DNA of 64,000 nt from Paenibacillus sp. cl123 (GTDB lineage Bacteria; Bacillota; Bacilli; Paenibacillales; NBRC-103111): contig NZ_FMYY01000018.1 in NCBI RefSeq assembly GCF_900101595.1, positions 22,700-86,699 on the forward strand. Reading direction: 5' to 3'. Position 1 is the stretch's first letter; each line of letters opens with the position of its first letter. This document shows, in pieces, positions 43,875 through 53,107 of this stretch. The notes under the pieces were generated by a model that saw only the letters and a program-made list of their open reading frames with translations, was not told the origin of the DNA and made no database searches. Both the position numbers and the translations under genes were made by a program.

Positions 43875-45664
43875 TGCCGTTTCAACTCCTCCACTCTCAT
43901 AAACATGGGCCAGCGCACCATAACCATCGTCCCGCCGTCCGGAGGAATAACGATCTCGATGCCGCATTCCGTCCCGAAGTGCAGCTGCATGCGATGCTTG
44001 ACGTTAGCGAGTCCCAGACCGCCGGATGCAGGCAGCGCGTTCTCCGCCGGATCGGCCGAAACCAAGCCCGCATCGAAGCCTACCCCATTATCCGCAACCG
44101 TGAAGCAGATGCAATCATGCTCGGCCCACCCCCGTATCCGGATGAAGCCGGCTTCGCCCTTGGGCTCGATGCCATGGAAAATAGCGTTTTCCACCAGCGG
44201 CTGCAGCAGCAGCTTTAAGGTCTTATAGTGCAGGATTCGCTCGTCGACGTCGAATTCCACGCTCAGCTTTCCGTCCTGCCTGGCGGACTGAATGTTTACG
44301 TAATGCTTAAGATTATCCAGCTCCTCGGCTATCGTAATATATTCGCTTTCCGCCGACAGCGATTTCTTAAGCAATTTCACTAACGAAACGACCACGGAAT
44401 CGATCATCTCCGGCGGATGCGTGACGAGCATAGAGCGTATGGAGGCAAGGGTATTGTATAAGAAATGCGTATTAATCTGCGATTGGAGATTTTGCAGCTC
44501 GACTTTGCGCTTCATTTCCTGCTCTTCGATGACGAGCCCATGGAGCTCCTCGATCCGGGTGATCATCTGGTTAAACCGCTTGGCCAGCTCTCCGATTTCG
44601 TCGTTGCCGCTGACGTCCGAGCGTTCCCGCAAATCTCCCATCTCGACCTTCTTCATGCTGGCGAACAGCTTCCTGATCGGAACGGAAAGCCTTCTGGCGA
44701 TGATGTAGGAAACTATGAACGATAAAATTAGCACAGCCCCGAGCAAAAAGATGTTTAACCACTTCATTTTATCGACATTTTTCAGCAGCATATCCATCGG
44801 CGTATAACATACGATTGTCCAGCCCGTGCTTCCCATGACGCGGTGCGTCACCAGCATGTCCGTCCCGTCGATTTTAATTTTGAAATGCTCGCCTTGGTCC
44901 GAAAACCGCTCGTAATACGGATAAGTCCCGATATTTCCGCCGACCTTCGCTTTATCCGTAGCCGAAACGATTTTCCCTTGATTATCGAAAATAAGCATGG
45001 ACTCCTGCTCCTGCAGCACATCCTCGTATTGCTTATATAAAAAGCTCTCCCCAATGTTGATCAGCATCAGGCCGATCGTCGTATTGTTCTCGAAATCCTT
45101 AATCAGGCGCATGGCCGATATATAATGGTCCTCGTTAACGGTTGCCCGCATCTTGACCGAAGGATCGGAATACCAGAGAACGCCGCCGTCCAGACGGAGA
45201 ACCTCCGGGTACCACGGCTCTTTCTTCAGCGCATCCACGCCGATCTTAGGCCCATCGTAGAAGGTATGAAGCTCAATCCCGTTAAACCCTATGATGGATG
45301 TATAATAATCCAGCCACGTATAGGCGTACCGGTAAGAAACGATCATTTTGGTCAGAAATTGCTTTTTCACTCTCTCCTGATAAGCCTGGTCTCCCGGGTT
45401 GCTGAGCAATAAGACCCGTAAATCCTCGTTGGAAAAGTAAATATTGGAGATCGCCGTCAAATCGGACGCCATAATCTCAAGCTTCTGGGAGATGGAGCGA
45501 AGCGACTTCGACTTCTCCGCGACCACCTGCTCCTCGATCGTCTGCTTCGTGATGGCCAGCGAGATATAGCTGAATAAGCCGAGCGGAAACAGAACAAGGC
45601 AAGCGAAGGCAATGAGCATTTTTTGCTGTACGCTGCTTTTTTGGATAAACATTTTATTCCACAT
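43871..45664 (-). CDS. Sensor histidine kinase, YesM type
   Basis: 597 residues. A membrane helix (about 15-38), an extracellular dCache-like sensor, a second helix near 300, a HAMP domain (RRLSVPIRKLFASMKKVEMGDL), then the His-kinase domain with QINTHFLYNTLASIRSM (phospho-histidine) and the ATPase boxes LLLQPLVENAIFHG and VADNGVGFDAG. It senses an outside sugar and phosphorylates the YesN-type regulator with which it overlaps by 4 bases. Confidence 0.9.
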   Translation of the reverse strand: MWNKMFIQKSSVQQKMLIAFACLVLFPLGLFSYISLAITKQTIEEQVVAEKSKSLRSISQKLEIMASDLTAISNIYFSNEDLRVLLLSNPGDQAYQERVKKQFLTKMIVSYRYAYTWLDYYTSIIGFNGIELHTFYDGPKIGVDALKKEPWYPEVLRLDGGVLWYSDPSVKMRATVNEDHYISAMRLIKDFENNTTIGLMLINIGESFLYKQYEDVLQEQESMLIFDNQGKIVSATDKAKVGGNIGTYPYYERFSDQGEHFKIKIDGTDMLVTHRVMGSTGWTIVCYTPMDMLLKNVDKMKWLNIFLLGAVLILSFIVSYIIARRLSVPIRKLFASMKKVEMGDLRERSDVSGNDEIGELAKRFNQMITRIEELHGLVIEEQEMKRKVELQNLQSQINTHFLYNTLASIRSMLVTHPPEMIDSVVVSLVKLLKKSLSAESEYITIAEELDNLKHYVNIQSARQDGKLSVEFDVDERILHYKTLKLLLQPLVENAIFHGIEPKGEAGFIRIRGWAEHDCICFTVADNGVGFDAGLVSADPAENALPASGGLGLANVKHRMQLHFGTECGIEIVIPPDGGTMVMVRWPMFMRVEELKRQ

Positions 45665-45725
45665 CTATCTCTGCCACCCCGCCTGTCATGCTGCATAACC
45701 TAGGTCCTATCATACCACAGAAAAA

Positions 45726-45750
45726 GAGAGCCTCAGCGCTGGAGACTCTC
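45726..45750 (-). terminator. Terminator after the GH43 gene
   Basis: Stem GAGAG-CTC pairing with GAG-CTCTC (one mismatch, 7-base loop), followed on the minus strand by TTTTT. Lies 13 bases after the GH43 stop. Confidence 0.75.
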
Positions 45751-45762
45751 AACCCGCTTCAT

Positions 45763-47190
45763 TTATTGCACGAGCCACTTTGTTTTGTTATCGGTATTCG
45801 TTGTGTCGACCAGCCCCAGGCCCGCGCCATAAGGGAAAGCTCTTAACCACAGGCCCGAGCTTTTGTGAACAAGTCTGGAATAACCGCCCCCGGCGTCAAC
45901 CAGCTTCCACTGTACATTGTCTCCTTGCCACTGCGGATCGATCAGGTTCACCTTGTTGCCCGCAGCCGTATTATTATGAAGATACTTGCCGGTACGTTTA
46001 TGCTTCAGGCGGAAGTAGGTGCCGTCCACATCTTCCTTGATCCAGGTCGACTCCGCGCTGATGACGGTGCTCATATAAGGAAATTCCTCATTGTTGCTCA
46101 TGCTCAAGTAGGTGGTGTCGGGGCCGAAGTCTTTTTTGAGCACGGTCCCCGTGTCCGTATTCTGATTGACCTTGTGAATATCGCCGGTCTGCGCGTCAAT
46201 CGACAGCTTCGGATACCAGCTCATCGTTACATCCGTGTTGCTGTTGAACTGAAGCTCGTGCCACACGTACTTCCCATAATTAAAATGCTCGCCGAATGCC
46301 CCCGCATGCCTGTCGGTCATATACAAATAACTCGTTTCGCCGGTTCCGGCAACAGGGAGAATATAATTGCCCTGGCTTTCATAGGTGGATGGACTGCCGA
46401 TGTTGAACAGGCTGGACCAGCCGCTGGAAATATTGGTCGAGTAGGCGTATTTGGCCTGATTGTAGCTCCAGCCCGTGGCGCCCGAGGTCAATAAGTAATA
46501 ATAACCGTTTCGTTTGACCATCGCCGGCGCTTCCCGGTAATTTCCCGGCCATAACGTTGCCGTCAACGAATCAATGCTGAGATAATCCGCAGACAGCCGG
46601 TATATGTTCAGGTCTGCGTTCCCTCTAGCCGCCGAAATAAAATAACCTGTGCCATCGTCATCCTTGAACAATGTAGCGTCGCGCGACATATGCGTATTAA
46701 GCGGCCTTCCACGAGAAATGAACGTGTAATCTCCGTCGATCGTCGAGCTTACGGCAACCGCCGCTTGCGCCAAATTGTAATTGTCCCCCTCTTCGTAATG
46801 CATCCACATGACATATTGGCCGGTAGTATCGTTATAAATAATTTTCGGCCTTTCGATCTTGCACCAGTTCAAATCCGGATGGGAATTTTCCGTTAGAATG
46901 GCATTGACGTATTCCCAGTTTTTCAGATCGGCGGACCGGTACATATTAAGCTGCTTGAAAGTCATCCCCACATCCGCGTTTCGCTCCACGCCAAACCAAT
47001 AATAATAGCTGCCTTCTTTAATAACCCCTCCCGCATGAGCTTGAATGGGATTGCCTGCTGTGTCGTTCCACTGATTGGCATTCACGATGACTTGCTCCGC
47101 CGCGAATGCCGAGCTTCCGCCAAACAACAGCATCAGACAAACCATGAACGGAATGCTCCGCCTCCAGGACAGCAGCCCTGTGTTTTGCAT
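45763..47190 (-). CDS. Secreted GH43 glycosidase with C-terminal ricin-type domain
   Basis: 475 residues. A signal peptide (about residues 1-30, ending SSAFAAEQ) leads into a five-bladed GH43-like domain with HAGGVIKEGSYYYWFG, RPKIIYNDTTGQYVMWMHY, SRDATLFKDDDGTGYFIS and YREAPAMVKRNGYYYLLTSGATGW. The pattern recalls the exo-beta-1,3-galactanase branch of GH43, but substrate is uncertain. Residues about 375-475 form a ricin-type beta-trefoil (FRLKHKRTGKYLHNN, YSRLVHKSSGLWLRA, TKWLVQ) that would bind the polymer. It lies upstream of the YesMN pair as its own transcription unit, with a possible CcpA site in front. Confidence 0.8.
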   Translation of the reverse strand: MQNTGLLSWRRSIPFMVCLMLLFGGSSAFAAEQVIVNANQWNDTAGNPIQAHAGGVIKEGSYYYWFGVERNADVGMTFKQLNMYRSADLKNWEYVNAILTENSHPDLNWCKIERPKIIYNDTTGQYVMWMHYEEGDNYNLAQAAVAVSSTIDGDYTFISRGRPLNTHMSRDATLFKDDDGTGYFISAARGNADLNIYRLSADYLSIDSLTATLWPGNYREAPAMVKRNGYYYLLTSGATGWSYNQAKYAYSTNISSGWSSLFNIGSPSTYESQGNYILPVAGTGETSYLYMTDRHAGAFGEHFNYGKYVWHELQFNSNTDVTMSWYPKLSIDAQTGDIHKVNQNTDTGTVLKKDFGPDTTYLSMSNNEEFPYMSTVISAESTWIKEDVDGTYFRLKHKRTGKYLHNNTAAGNKVNLIDPQWQGDNVQWKLVDAGGGYSRLVHKSSGLWLRAFPYGAGLGLVDTTNTDNKTKWLVQ

Positions 47191-47244
47191 ACTGACACCT
47201 CCTGATCTGGATTTAACGTGAAGGCATTTGCCCCACGACTTAAA

Positions 47245-47258
47245 TGTAAGCGTTTTAT
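47245..47258. promoter_or_regulatory. Possible cre (CcpA) site upstream of GH43
   Basis: TGTAAGCGTTTTAT matches the cre consensus (TGWAANCGNTNWCA) at all but the last two positions, 55-68 bases before the GH43 start. Catabolite control of a glycosidase gene is expected. Confidence 0.35.
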
Positions 47259-47355
47259 AAAGAGTTCGGCTGTCTTTTCTTCGGCTATATTGGTCAAATG
47301 TTCATGTTTATTTGGCGATAATAGCCACGGATCATGGTCATGATCCTCTTAGGCA

Positions 47356-47383
47356 AAACAAAAAACACCCTCGTTTGAGGGTG
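47356..47383 (-). terminator. Minus-strand terminator facing the toxin remnant
   Basis: CACCCTC (47366-47372) pairs with GAGGGTG (47377-47383) around a 4-base loop; on the minus strand it is followed by TTTTTTG. No minus-strand gene ends here, so it would suit an antisense RNA made from within the toxin-like unit at 47391-47553. Confidence 0.6.
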
Positions 47384-47390
47384 CTCCGGG

Positions 47391-47553
47391 TGGTATAATG
47401 ACTAGGACAAGTTCGGTGGAGTGGCCGCGGCTGAGCCTTCTGTGAAGGAGGTGATACGTCACGGTCGCGCTCGGAACGCTTTATCTAACGATGGATTCGT
47501 AAACGCGCAAAGAGAAAACCACCGGCTAAAGGTTAGCAGCCCCCGGTGGTTTT
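47391..47553 (+). pseudogene. Decayed holin-like toxin (type I toxin-antitoxin) unit
   Basis: The layout matches the small Hol_Tox type I toxin genes of Bacillales. An extended -10 box TGGTATAAT is at 47391-47399, AAGGAGGTGATA at 47445, a frame TVALGTLYL corresponding to the usual T-V-x-x-A-L-x-L-M start, and KEKTTG-stop near the end. A strong terminator with stem AAAACCACCGG (47515-47525 with 47543-47553) follows. The start codon has become GTC and the middle is shortened and carries a TAA at 47500. It should make no toxin, but the promoter and RNA structures look intact. Confidence 0.5.
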
Positions 47554-47606
47554 CGTAGGGAAATATTGTCCTGCACGCCGCGGTTGTTCCCCGCTTGTCA
47601 GACAAG

Positions 47607-47633
47607 AGAGTCGGACGGCCATCCGGCTCTTTT
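47607..47633 (+). terminator. Weak hairpin terminator
   Basis: AGAG-CGGA pairs with TCCG-CTCT with a T/G mismatch and a 6-base loop, followed by TTT. Lies downstream of the toxin remnant in the gene-free stretch 47191-47862. Confidence 0.5.
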
Positions 47634-47795
47634 GTTAGGCTATACAAAAAAGGTATTAACAATACACCTGTAATATATTCATAATACAACAACTTCGTAG
47701 CCTTTAAAAGTCTTTCGAAACCTTTAAAAAGCACAGCATTAGCTTTCCAAGCTAGCTGTCCTCCTCTTTCGGAAGTCAGGTCATTGAAAAAATGC

Positions 47796-47838
47796 AAGGA
47801 GCAAGTACTCATTTAAGAGGAGCTTGCTCCTTTTTTCT
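47796..47838. terminator. Terminator of the GH2-GH88 operon
   Basis: A 10-bp perfect stem (47796-47805 with 47823-47832) with T-runs on both strands. It lies 25 bases beyond the GH88 stop. Confidence 0.75.
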
Positions 47839-47862
47839 GCATGCCGCTTGGGTAAGCTCGGC

Positions 47863-49017
47863 TTAGAAGATCCGCGTCTTCCAGCCTTTCAGCTTGGCGA
47901 GCGCTTCTACATAATAGTAATCGCCATAGATCAGCGATACGTTGATATTTTGCCCCGCGGGCTTGTTGCCTGTGCCTTCCAGCAGAATCGCTTCATGCTC
48001 CGGCTGATCCCATGTGGCGTAGCTGCGCGTAAGCGACAGCAGGATGCGGTTGGCCGCCTGGGCATACAGCTCGCCCTCGATGCCCGGCAGCGCCTCCGCC
48101 AGCTCGAGCAGGCCGGAGGCGGCGCAGGATGCCGCCGATGTATCGCGAGGCTCGCCGTCCAGCTGATCGGCGGCGCGGAAATCCCAATGCGCCACCATAT
48201 CCTCCGGCAGGCAGGCCAGGAAATAATGCGCTGCCCGCTGGGCTGCGCGTAAATATTTCACGTCGCCCGTGTAACGGTACGTGTTGGCCATGCCATGAAG
48301 CGCCCAAGCGGCGCCCCGGCTCCAGGAGGAATGCGGGCCTGCGCCCTGCCCGCCCAGCGACTCGATCAGCTCGCCCGTCTGCGGGTCGAAGCTCAGAATA
48401 TGGTTGACCGAGCCGTCCTCGCGGATGAACTTGTCAACGACCGTATCCGCATGCGCCCGGGCGATATGGTCGAAGCGGGGATCGCCAATCTCCTGCGCCG
48501 CCCAGAACAGGATCGACAGGTTCATGGAGGAATCGACGATCGCCCAGCCGGTTTTGTCCTGATTCCATGCCCGCAGGAACGAGCCCTTCAGGTTGAAGCG
48601 TCCTGCCAGGAAGTTCGCCGCCTGCAGCCCGCGGCGTTTGCCGTCCTTGTCATGAGTCAGCTTATATTTGATGACGGCGGTCGGCAGAAACTGAAACCCG
48701 ACATCATGATGGAAATTATTATCCGTCCCCATCTTCTGCTCGAACTTCTCATCCCAGCCCCAAGCCGCTTCCTTGTATCGCTCTTCGCCGGTCATCTCAT
48801 ACATGATCCACAAAATGCCCGGCCAGAAGCCTGCCGTCCACCAATCCAGCCTCATGTCGTCATAGATGCCGTCCTCCTTGGCTACATGCGGAGACTTGTC
48901 GCCGAGCTGGGCGATCATCCGGTCTACCTTCTCTCCAAGCGCCTCCCACACCTCCGGCAATATATCCTCTAACCGTTCGGCTTGCTTCCACTTCTCCGTA
49001 TACGTGCTTGCCTTCAT
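47863..49017 (-). CDS. GH88 unsaturated glucuronyl hydrolase
   Basis: 384 residues, cytoplasmic (no signal). An (alpha/alpha)6 enzyme with DDMRLDWWTAGFWPGILW near residue 52, WAIVDSSMNLSILFWAA near 158 (the aspartates match the two catalytic acids of the family) and HSSWSRGAAWALHG near 230. GH88 enzymes hydrate and release the unsaturated uronic acid left on oligosaccharides by polysaccharide lyases. No lyase gene is in the window. It follows the GH2 gene after 31 bases with GGGAGG upstream, forming one operon. Confidence 0.88.
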   Translation of the reverse strand: MKASTYTEKWKQAERLEDILPEVWEALGEKVDRMIAQLGDKSPHVAKEDGIYDDMRLDWWTAGFWPGILWIMYEMTGEERYKEAAWGWDEKFEQKMGTDNNFHHDVGFQFLPTAVIKYKLTHDKDGKRRGLQAANFLAGRFNLKGSFLRAWNQDKTGWAIVDSSMNLSILFWAAQEIGDPRFDHIARAHADTVVDKFIREDGSVNHILSFDPQTGELIESLGGQGAGPHSSWSRGAAWALHGMANTYRYTGDVKYLRAAQRAAHYFLACLPEDMVAHWDFRAADQLDGEPRDTSAASCAASGLLELAEALPGIEGELYAQAANRILLSLTRSYATWDQPEHEAILLEGTGNKPAGQNINVSLIYGDYYYVEALAKLKGWKTRIF

Positions 49018-49048
49018 ATCTCCCGCGCCTCCCTTAAGTTCGAATGTG

Positions 49049-51709
49049 TTAATTGGACGATACCGTGATCCATGCCGTAGCCATACCCTCGCAAGCCGCG
49101 CTGACGACCGATACCCGCGCAGGGCCGGCCGGTCCCTCTGGTGCGCTCTCGCTAGGGCGCCCGGAGGTTAGCGAAGCTGCCGGTCCCCCGGCCGTGACGA
49201 AGTCGCGGACCGTGATCCCTGCAGGCAGGCCGCCGTGCGGGTCCACATAGATCCCGGCGCGGCCGCTGGCGAGCTGCACCAGGCGTGAGCCGCGGATCGT
49301 GCCGAGGTTGTCCAGCAGACGGCCGTCGCCGGCAAGTCCGAAGCGCACGAACTGCGCCGCATCCGGGCAAAATACGCCCTGCGCGTCTACCGCCTGCACT
49401 TCCACGTACACCCGGCCGTCCGCCTGCGGCTCCGCCTTGATCCGCAGCTCCGCCGGCTCGCCCCAGCTCTCCGTCTGATACACGAAGCTCAGCTCGTCGC
49501 TGACCGTGACGCCGTCTTTCACCGCTACGGCGCGTACCTGATTCTCGCCTGCAGGAAGAACGGTCTCCCAACGCAGACCCGCTGCGGGGAAGTTTTGGGA
49601 ATCGCGCCTCCGGACCCCCAAGCTCTCGCCGTTCAGGAACAATTCGACCTCGTCCGCGTTCGAATATACCCTGATCTGTTTCCGCTCGTCGGGCGCCCCC
49701 CAGCGTACAGGCATCGAGTGTCCGTAGATGCGGACCATCGGCTTGCTCGTCCAGTAAGATTGGAAGACATAAAACGCTTCCTTGGGCGTCAAATCCCGTT
49801 CGACGATGCCCTTCATATTCAGATAAGGAATCGGCGAATCCGGCCGTACCGGCGTCGCAAAGTCCTTGAACGCCCACTGTGCCGCACCGGTCAGCCAGTC
49901 CATCCGCTCCTGACTCTTCAAGTACCAGTCGATCATCTCGCAGAAGTAGGTCTCCGACCAGTCGCCATCGCGCGATACGCGCGGCTCCCCGCCCGTCAGC
50001 AGATAGTCGCCGTCCCGCTCGTCCGTATCCGCCCCGCTGCTGCGGATAAATTCGAAGCCTGTGAACGTCTTCTCCACATGCCGGGTAGCCAGATTGTCCG
50101 CTCCCCACTCCATATGGAAGAACGAATCGACATTCTCGAACGCCGTCCGGCAGCTCGACTCATAGTCCGTGTAGATGCCGCGGTACCAGCCAGCCCAGAT
50201 GGACGGCGAATACACATCGATGATGTCCTTGCAGAACTCGCAGCGGCGAATCGCCGTCAGCCGGCTCGGGTCCAGCTTGTGCGACAGATCGTGCAGCTCC
50301 TTCATGAAGACGCGGATCTCCTCCTGATCGAAGTGATCGAAGTCGCATTCCCAGTCGTTCTCGTTCCCCAGTCCCCACAAAATAACGGACGGATGATTAT
50401 AATGCTGCTCGATCATGGCGGTCAGCATGTCGACGCACTGCTGCCGGTATTCCGGCCCGCCAAGCCCGCCCCGGCACCAGGGAATTTCCTCCCACACCAG
50501 AATGCCGAGCTCGTCGCACAGGTCCAGCACGATCCTGGACTGTTGGTAGTGTCCCAGCCGGATAAAGTTCGCGCCCATATCCTTGATCAGCTGCATCTCC
50601 TCACGGATCTGCTCCTCCGTCATCGCCGCGCCGACGGCGGCATAATCCTCATGCCGGTGCGTGCCGCGAAGCAGCAGCCGCTCGCCGTTCAGCTTGAACG
50701 GTCCTTGCTTGACGAATTCGAAGGTCCGCACGCCAAAGCGCTCCACCGTTTCCATCTCGCTATCCTCTGCCTGGAGCGTTACCGCGCAGGTATACAGGTA
50801 CGGAACATCCGTCGACCAGAGCCGAGGCTGCTCGATGACCAATGCGGCGATTTCCTGCTGGTCATCCCAGATCTCGCAGGTTTTCTCCGCACTGCCGATC
50901 CGGCGGCCTTCGCTATCCTTCAGCTGGATCGTCAGCTTCACCTGGCCGCGGACAGCGTCGGGATTGTACAGCGAAGCCTTCACCCGGACGAGGCAGCGTC
51001 TGCTCCCCGCTCCGGACTCGCCGTTCACAGCCTCCGCATCAGCCGCATCTCCAGCTTCCGGCCCGGTCCGCTCAACCGCTTGCTTCTCCAGATTGCTTCC
51101 GGCAGCAGCCGTTTGCCCCAGCCCATCAGCCGCCGCTCCTCCGCTCCCTTGCGACAAGCCATGTACGTCGGTTTCCACATGCACCCGGGCCAATGACACT
51201 TGAGGCACATACTTCAGATTCAAATACCGGTAAATTCCTCCGTACAGATTAAAGTCGCTGGCATCGGAAGGGATCGTCTCCAGCTCCCGGCTGTTGTCGC
51301 AAGCGACGGCGACCGGCACCCGGCCCGCATAACGCTCAATCTGTCTGGCACGCTCTGCGGCCTCCGTAATATCCACGGTGAATTCGTCGTAGCCGCCAAG
51401 ATGAGAGCCGACCTTCTCCGTGTAGACATACACATCGGTGCGCTGGCCGGCGCCCTCGAAGTGCAGCAGCGTTCTGCCCTTCGGATAAGGGTTATGGATA
51501 TCGAGACGTGTCCGATACCAGCCCTGACCCTGATAATATTTGCCGTCGGGGTCCATCACATCAAGCCCGTTGTACGTATGCGGCAGCGTTACCGGCTCCC
51601 AGGGCACGTTATAGTGGTTCTGCAATTTATCCGCACGCCACACCTCCCAAGGACCGCCCAGACTTCCCTTGTAATGCTCCCAGCCTTCATTCAATCTCTG
51701 TTGCGTCAC
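49049..51709 (-). CDS. GH2 family beta-glycosidase
   Basis: 886 residues from a GTG with AAGGAGG 8 bases upstream. It has the jelly-roll, immunoglobulin-like and TIM-barrel domains of GH2. The acid/base is the glutamate in LWGLGNENDW near residue 455 and the nucleophile that in FHMEWGADN near 540; C-terminal beta domains (FLNGESLGVRR...) follow. An Ala/Gly/Glu-rich insert of about 60 residues near 190-250 is unusual. Activity could be beta-galactosidase, beta-glucuronidase or another; the partner GH88 favours uronic-acid-containing oligosaccharides. No signal peptide, so cytoplasmic. Confidence 0.85.
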   Translation of the reverse strand: MTQQRLNEGWEHYKGSLGGPWEVWRADKLQNHYNVPWEPVTLPHTYNGLDVMDPDGKYYQGQGWYRTRLDIHNPYPKGRTLLHFEGAGQRTDVYVYTEKVGSHLGGYDEFTVDITEAAERARQIERYAGRVPVAVACDNSRELETIPSDASDFNLYGGIYRYLNLKYVPQVSLARVHVETDVHGLSQGSGGAAADGLGQTAAAGSNLEKQAVERTGPEAGDAADAEAVNGESGAGSRRCLVRVKASLYNPDAVRGQVKLTIQLKDSEGRRIGSAEKTCEIWDDQQEIAALVIEQPRLWSTDVPYLYTCAVTLQAEDSEMETVERFGVRTFEFVKQGPFKLNGERLLLRGTHRHEDYAAVGAAMTEEQIREEMQLIKDMGANFIRLGHYQQSRIVLDLCDELGILVWEEIPWCRGGLGGPEYRQQCVDMLTAMIEQHYNHPSVILWGLGNENDWECDFDHFDQEEIRVFMKELHDLSHKLDPSRLTAIRRCEFCKDIIDVYSPSIWAGWYRGIYTDYESSCRTAFENVDSFFHMEWGADNLATRHVEKTFTGFEFIRSSGADTDERDGDYLLTGGEPRVSRDGDWSETYFCEMIDWYLKSQERMDWLTGAAQWAFKDFATPVRPDSPIPYLNMKGIVERDLTPKEAFYVFQSYWTSKPMVRIYGHSMPVRWGAPDERKQIRVYSNADEVELFLNGESLGVRRRDSQNFPAAGLRWETVLPAGENQVRAVAVKDGVTVSDELSFVYQTESWGEPAELRIKAEPQADGRVYVEVQAVDAQGVFCPDAAQFVRFGLAGDGRLLDNLGTIRGSRLVQLASGRAGIYVDPHGGLPAGITVRDFVTAGGPAASLTSGRPSESAPEGPAGPARVSVVSAACEGMATAWITVSSN

Positions 51710-51825
51710 GCTGTCTTCCTCCTTCTCGTGCTGAATATCCTGTCTTTATCCTAGCAAAAAAAACGCTCTCAAAGTTTAGTCCGCTTATGATAAAATGTTG
51801 CTATATTACGATGGAGGCATTCGTC

Positions 51826-52734
51826 ATGAAGACGCTGAATTATATGAATTTGAATGTGCATCCGGTCCAGCTTTCTTTCTTCAAAGACCGGACACATGAA
51901 TTTCAGGAAATCTATCATGCCCATCAAGGCATGGAGCTGCTCATCGTCCATGAGGGGCATGGAGCGGTCGTAATTGAACAACAGCTGATCGAGGTAGTCC
52001 CGGGCACCATTCTCTGCTTCCGCCCGTTTCAGCTGCACCGGATTCGAATCCATAATTTGCCGCAGCAGCGTTATGTACGGTCGATGTTCGTCTTCGAGCC
52101 GGCCGTGCTGGAGCGGACGCTGGCGCCGTTTCCAGGGCTGAACGACTTTTTCCGCGCGCTCTGGAAGGCCCCCCAGGCTTGGCAGTCGTTCCAGGTTCAG
52201 GAGCTCGCCCCCTGGGAGATTTTGTTCAGGGAATATGCAGCCCGCGTTAAGTCCGCTTCAGCCCAGCATGCCGAGAGGCTGCTGGAGGAGCAGCTGCTGT
52301 TTTTGACCGCCTTCCTGCATCGCTTGAAAGCCGAATCCGCCGCTCTGCCCGCTGCTGCCGGCGGCCCCGTCCGACAGCTTCCTTCCAGCGCTCCTGGACA
52401 CAAGGGCCAATCTACGGCGGAGCAGATCATGACCTGGGTGGAGGCCCATTATACAGAGCCGTTCGAGCTGGAGCGGCTGGCGCAAGCGATCCATCTCTCC
52501 CCGAACCATGTATCCGCCCTGTTTCGCCAGAACGTCGGAAGCACGATCACCGAATATGTAACCGCCCGGCGCATCCGTCAGGCGTGCTGGCTCCTGCGAA
52601 CGACGGATATCAGCGTGCAGGAGATCGGGAGCCAGATCGGACTCGGCAACTTCTCGTACTTCTGCCAGCTGTTCAAGAAAAATGTCGGACTAACGCCTCA
52701 CAAGTTCAGACAGTCGGCGGGCTCCCGGGTTTAA
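51826..52734 (+). CDS. AraC family regulator of the GH2-GH88 operon
   Basis: 302 residues from the ATG at 51826, with GGAGG 8 bases upstream; the ATG at 51811 contains that ribosome site. The N-terminal cupin part includes FQEIYHAHQGMELLIVHEGHG and PGTILCFRPFQLHRI; the C-terminal double HTH begins PFELERLAQAIHLSPNHVSALFRQ and ends NVGLTPHKFRQ. It is divergent from the GH2 gene across about 115 bases, so it most likely activates that operon on binding a sugar. Confidence 0.87.
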   Translation: MKTLNYMNLNVHPVQLSFFKDRTHEFQEIYHAHQGMELLIVHEGHGAVVIEQQLIEVVPGTILCFRPFQLHRIRIHNLPQQRYVRSMFVFEPAVLERTLAPFPGLNDFFRALWKAPQAWQSFQVQELAPWEILFREYAARVKSASAQHAERLLEEQLLFLTAFLHRLKAESAALPAAAGGPVRQLPSSAPGHKGQSTAEQIMTWVEAHYTEPFELERLAQAIHLSPNHVSALFRQNVGSTITEYVTARRIRQACWLLRTTDISVQEIGSQIGLGNFSYFCQLFKKNVGLTPHKFRQSAGSRV

Positions 52735-52892
52735 TGAAGCAGCTCGCGCTTTCCGGAGCGGGTGCCGCATTCAAGCGTCCGCATCCTGCCTGTTCCTTTC
52801 CTTGCGGCAGCCATCCTGATCCCGCCTCGAACGCCTCACCGGATACACCGGTTGGTCGCTCATCGGGTAGAAGAACGTAACGCAGCGCGAAG

Positions 52893-52932
52893 AAAAGCCG
52901 TACCGAAGAACTCCCTTCGATACGGCTTTTTT
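52893..52932 (+). terminator. Terminator after the AraC gene
   Basis: AAAAGCCGTA plus CGAAG pair with CTTCG plus TACGGCTTTT with one mismatch, then TT. No gene is seen in the rest of 52735-53107. Confidence 0.8.
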
Positions 52933-53107
52933 CCGCTCCCTGCAGTAGTCTTCATGCGTACAGGCCCCCGCCTATGCTCGGCAACCGCCCGCCGCTGCCT
53001 GGCCTGCCAAACCCGAGCAGCAGAACCGGATGCGCGCGATCGCGGCAGCATCGGGCGGCCGCCCCGCTGCCCTGCCGCTCGGCCGCCTCGCCTCCTTCCG
53101 CGGCCGT

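Noticed and set aside
47459-47812. A 117-codon minus-strand frame
   Set aside because: It crosses several terminators and the toxin remnant, has no ribosome site and no family resemblance.
49595-51196. A 533-codon open frame on the plus strand
   Set aside because: Antisense shadow of the GH2 gene, arginine/proline-rich and without a ribosome site or recognisable domain.
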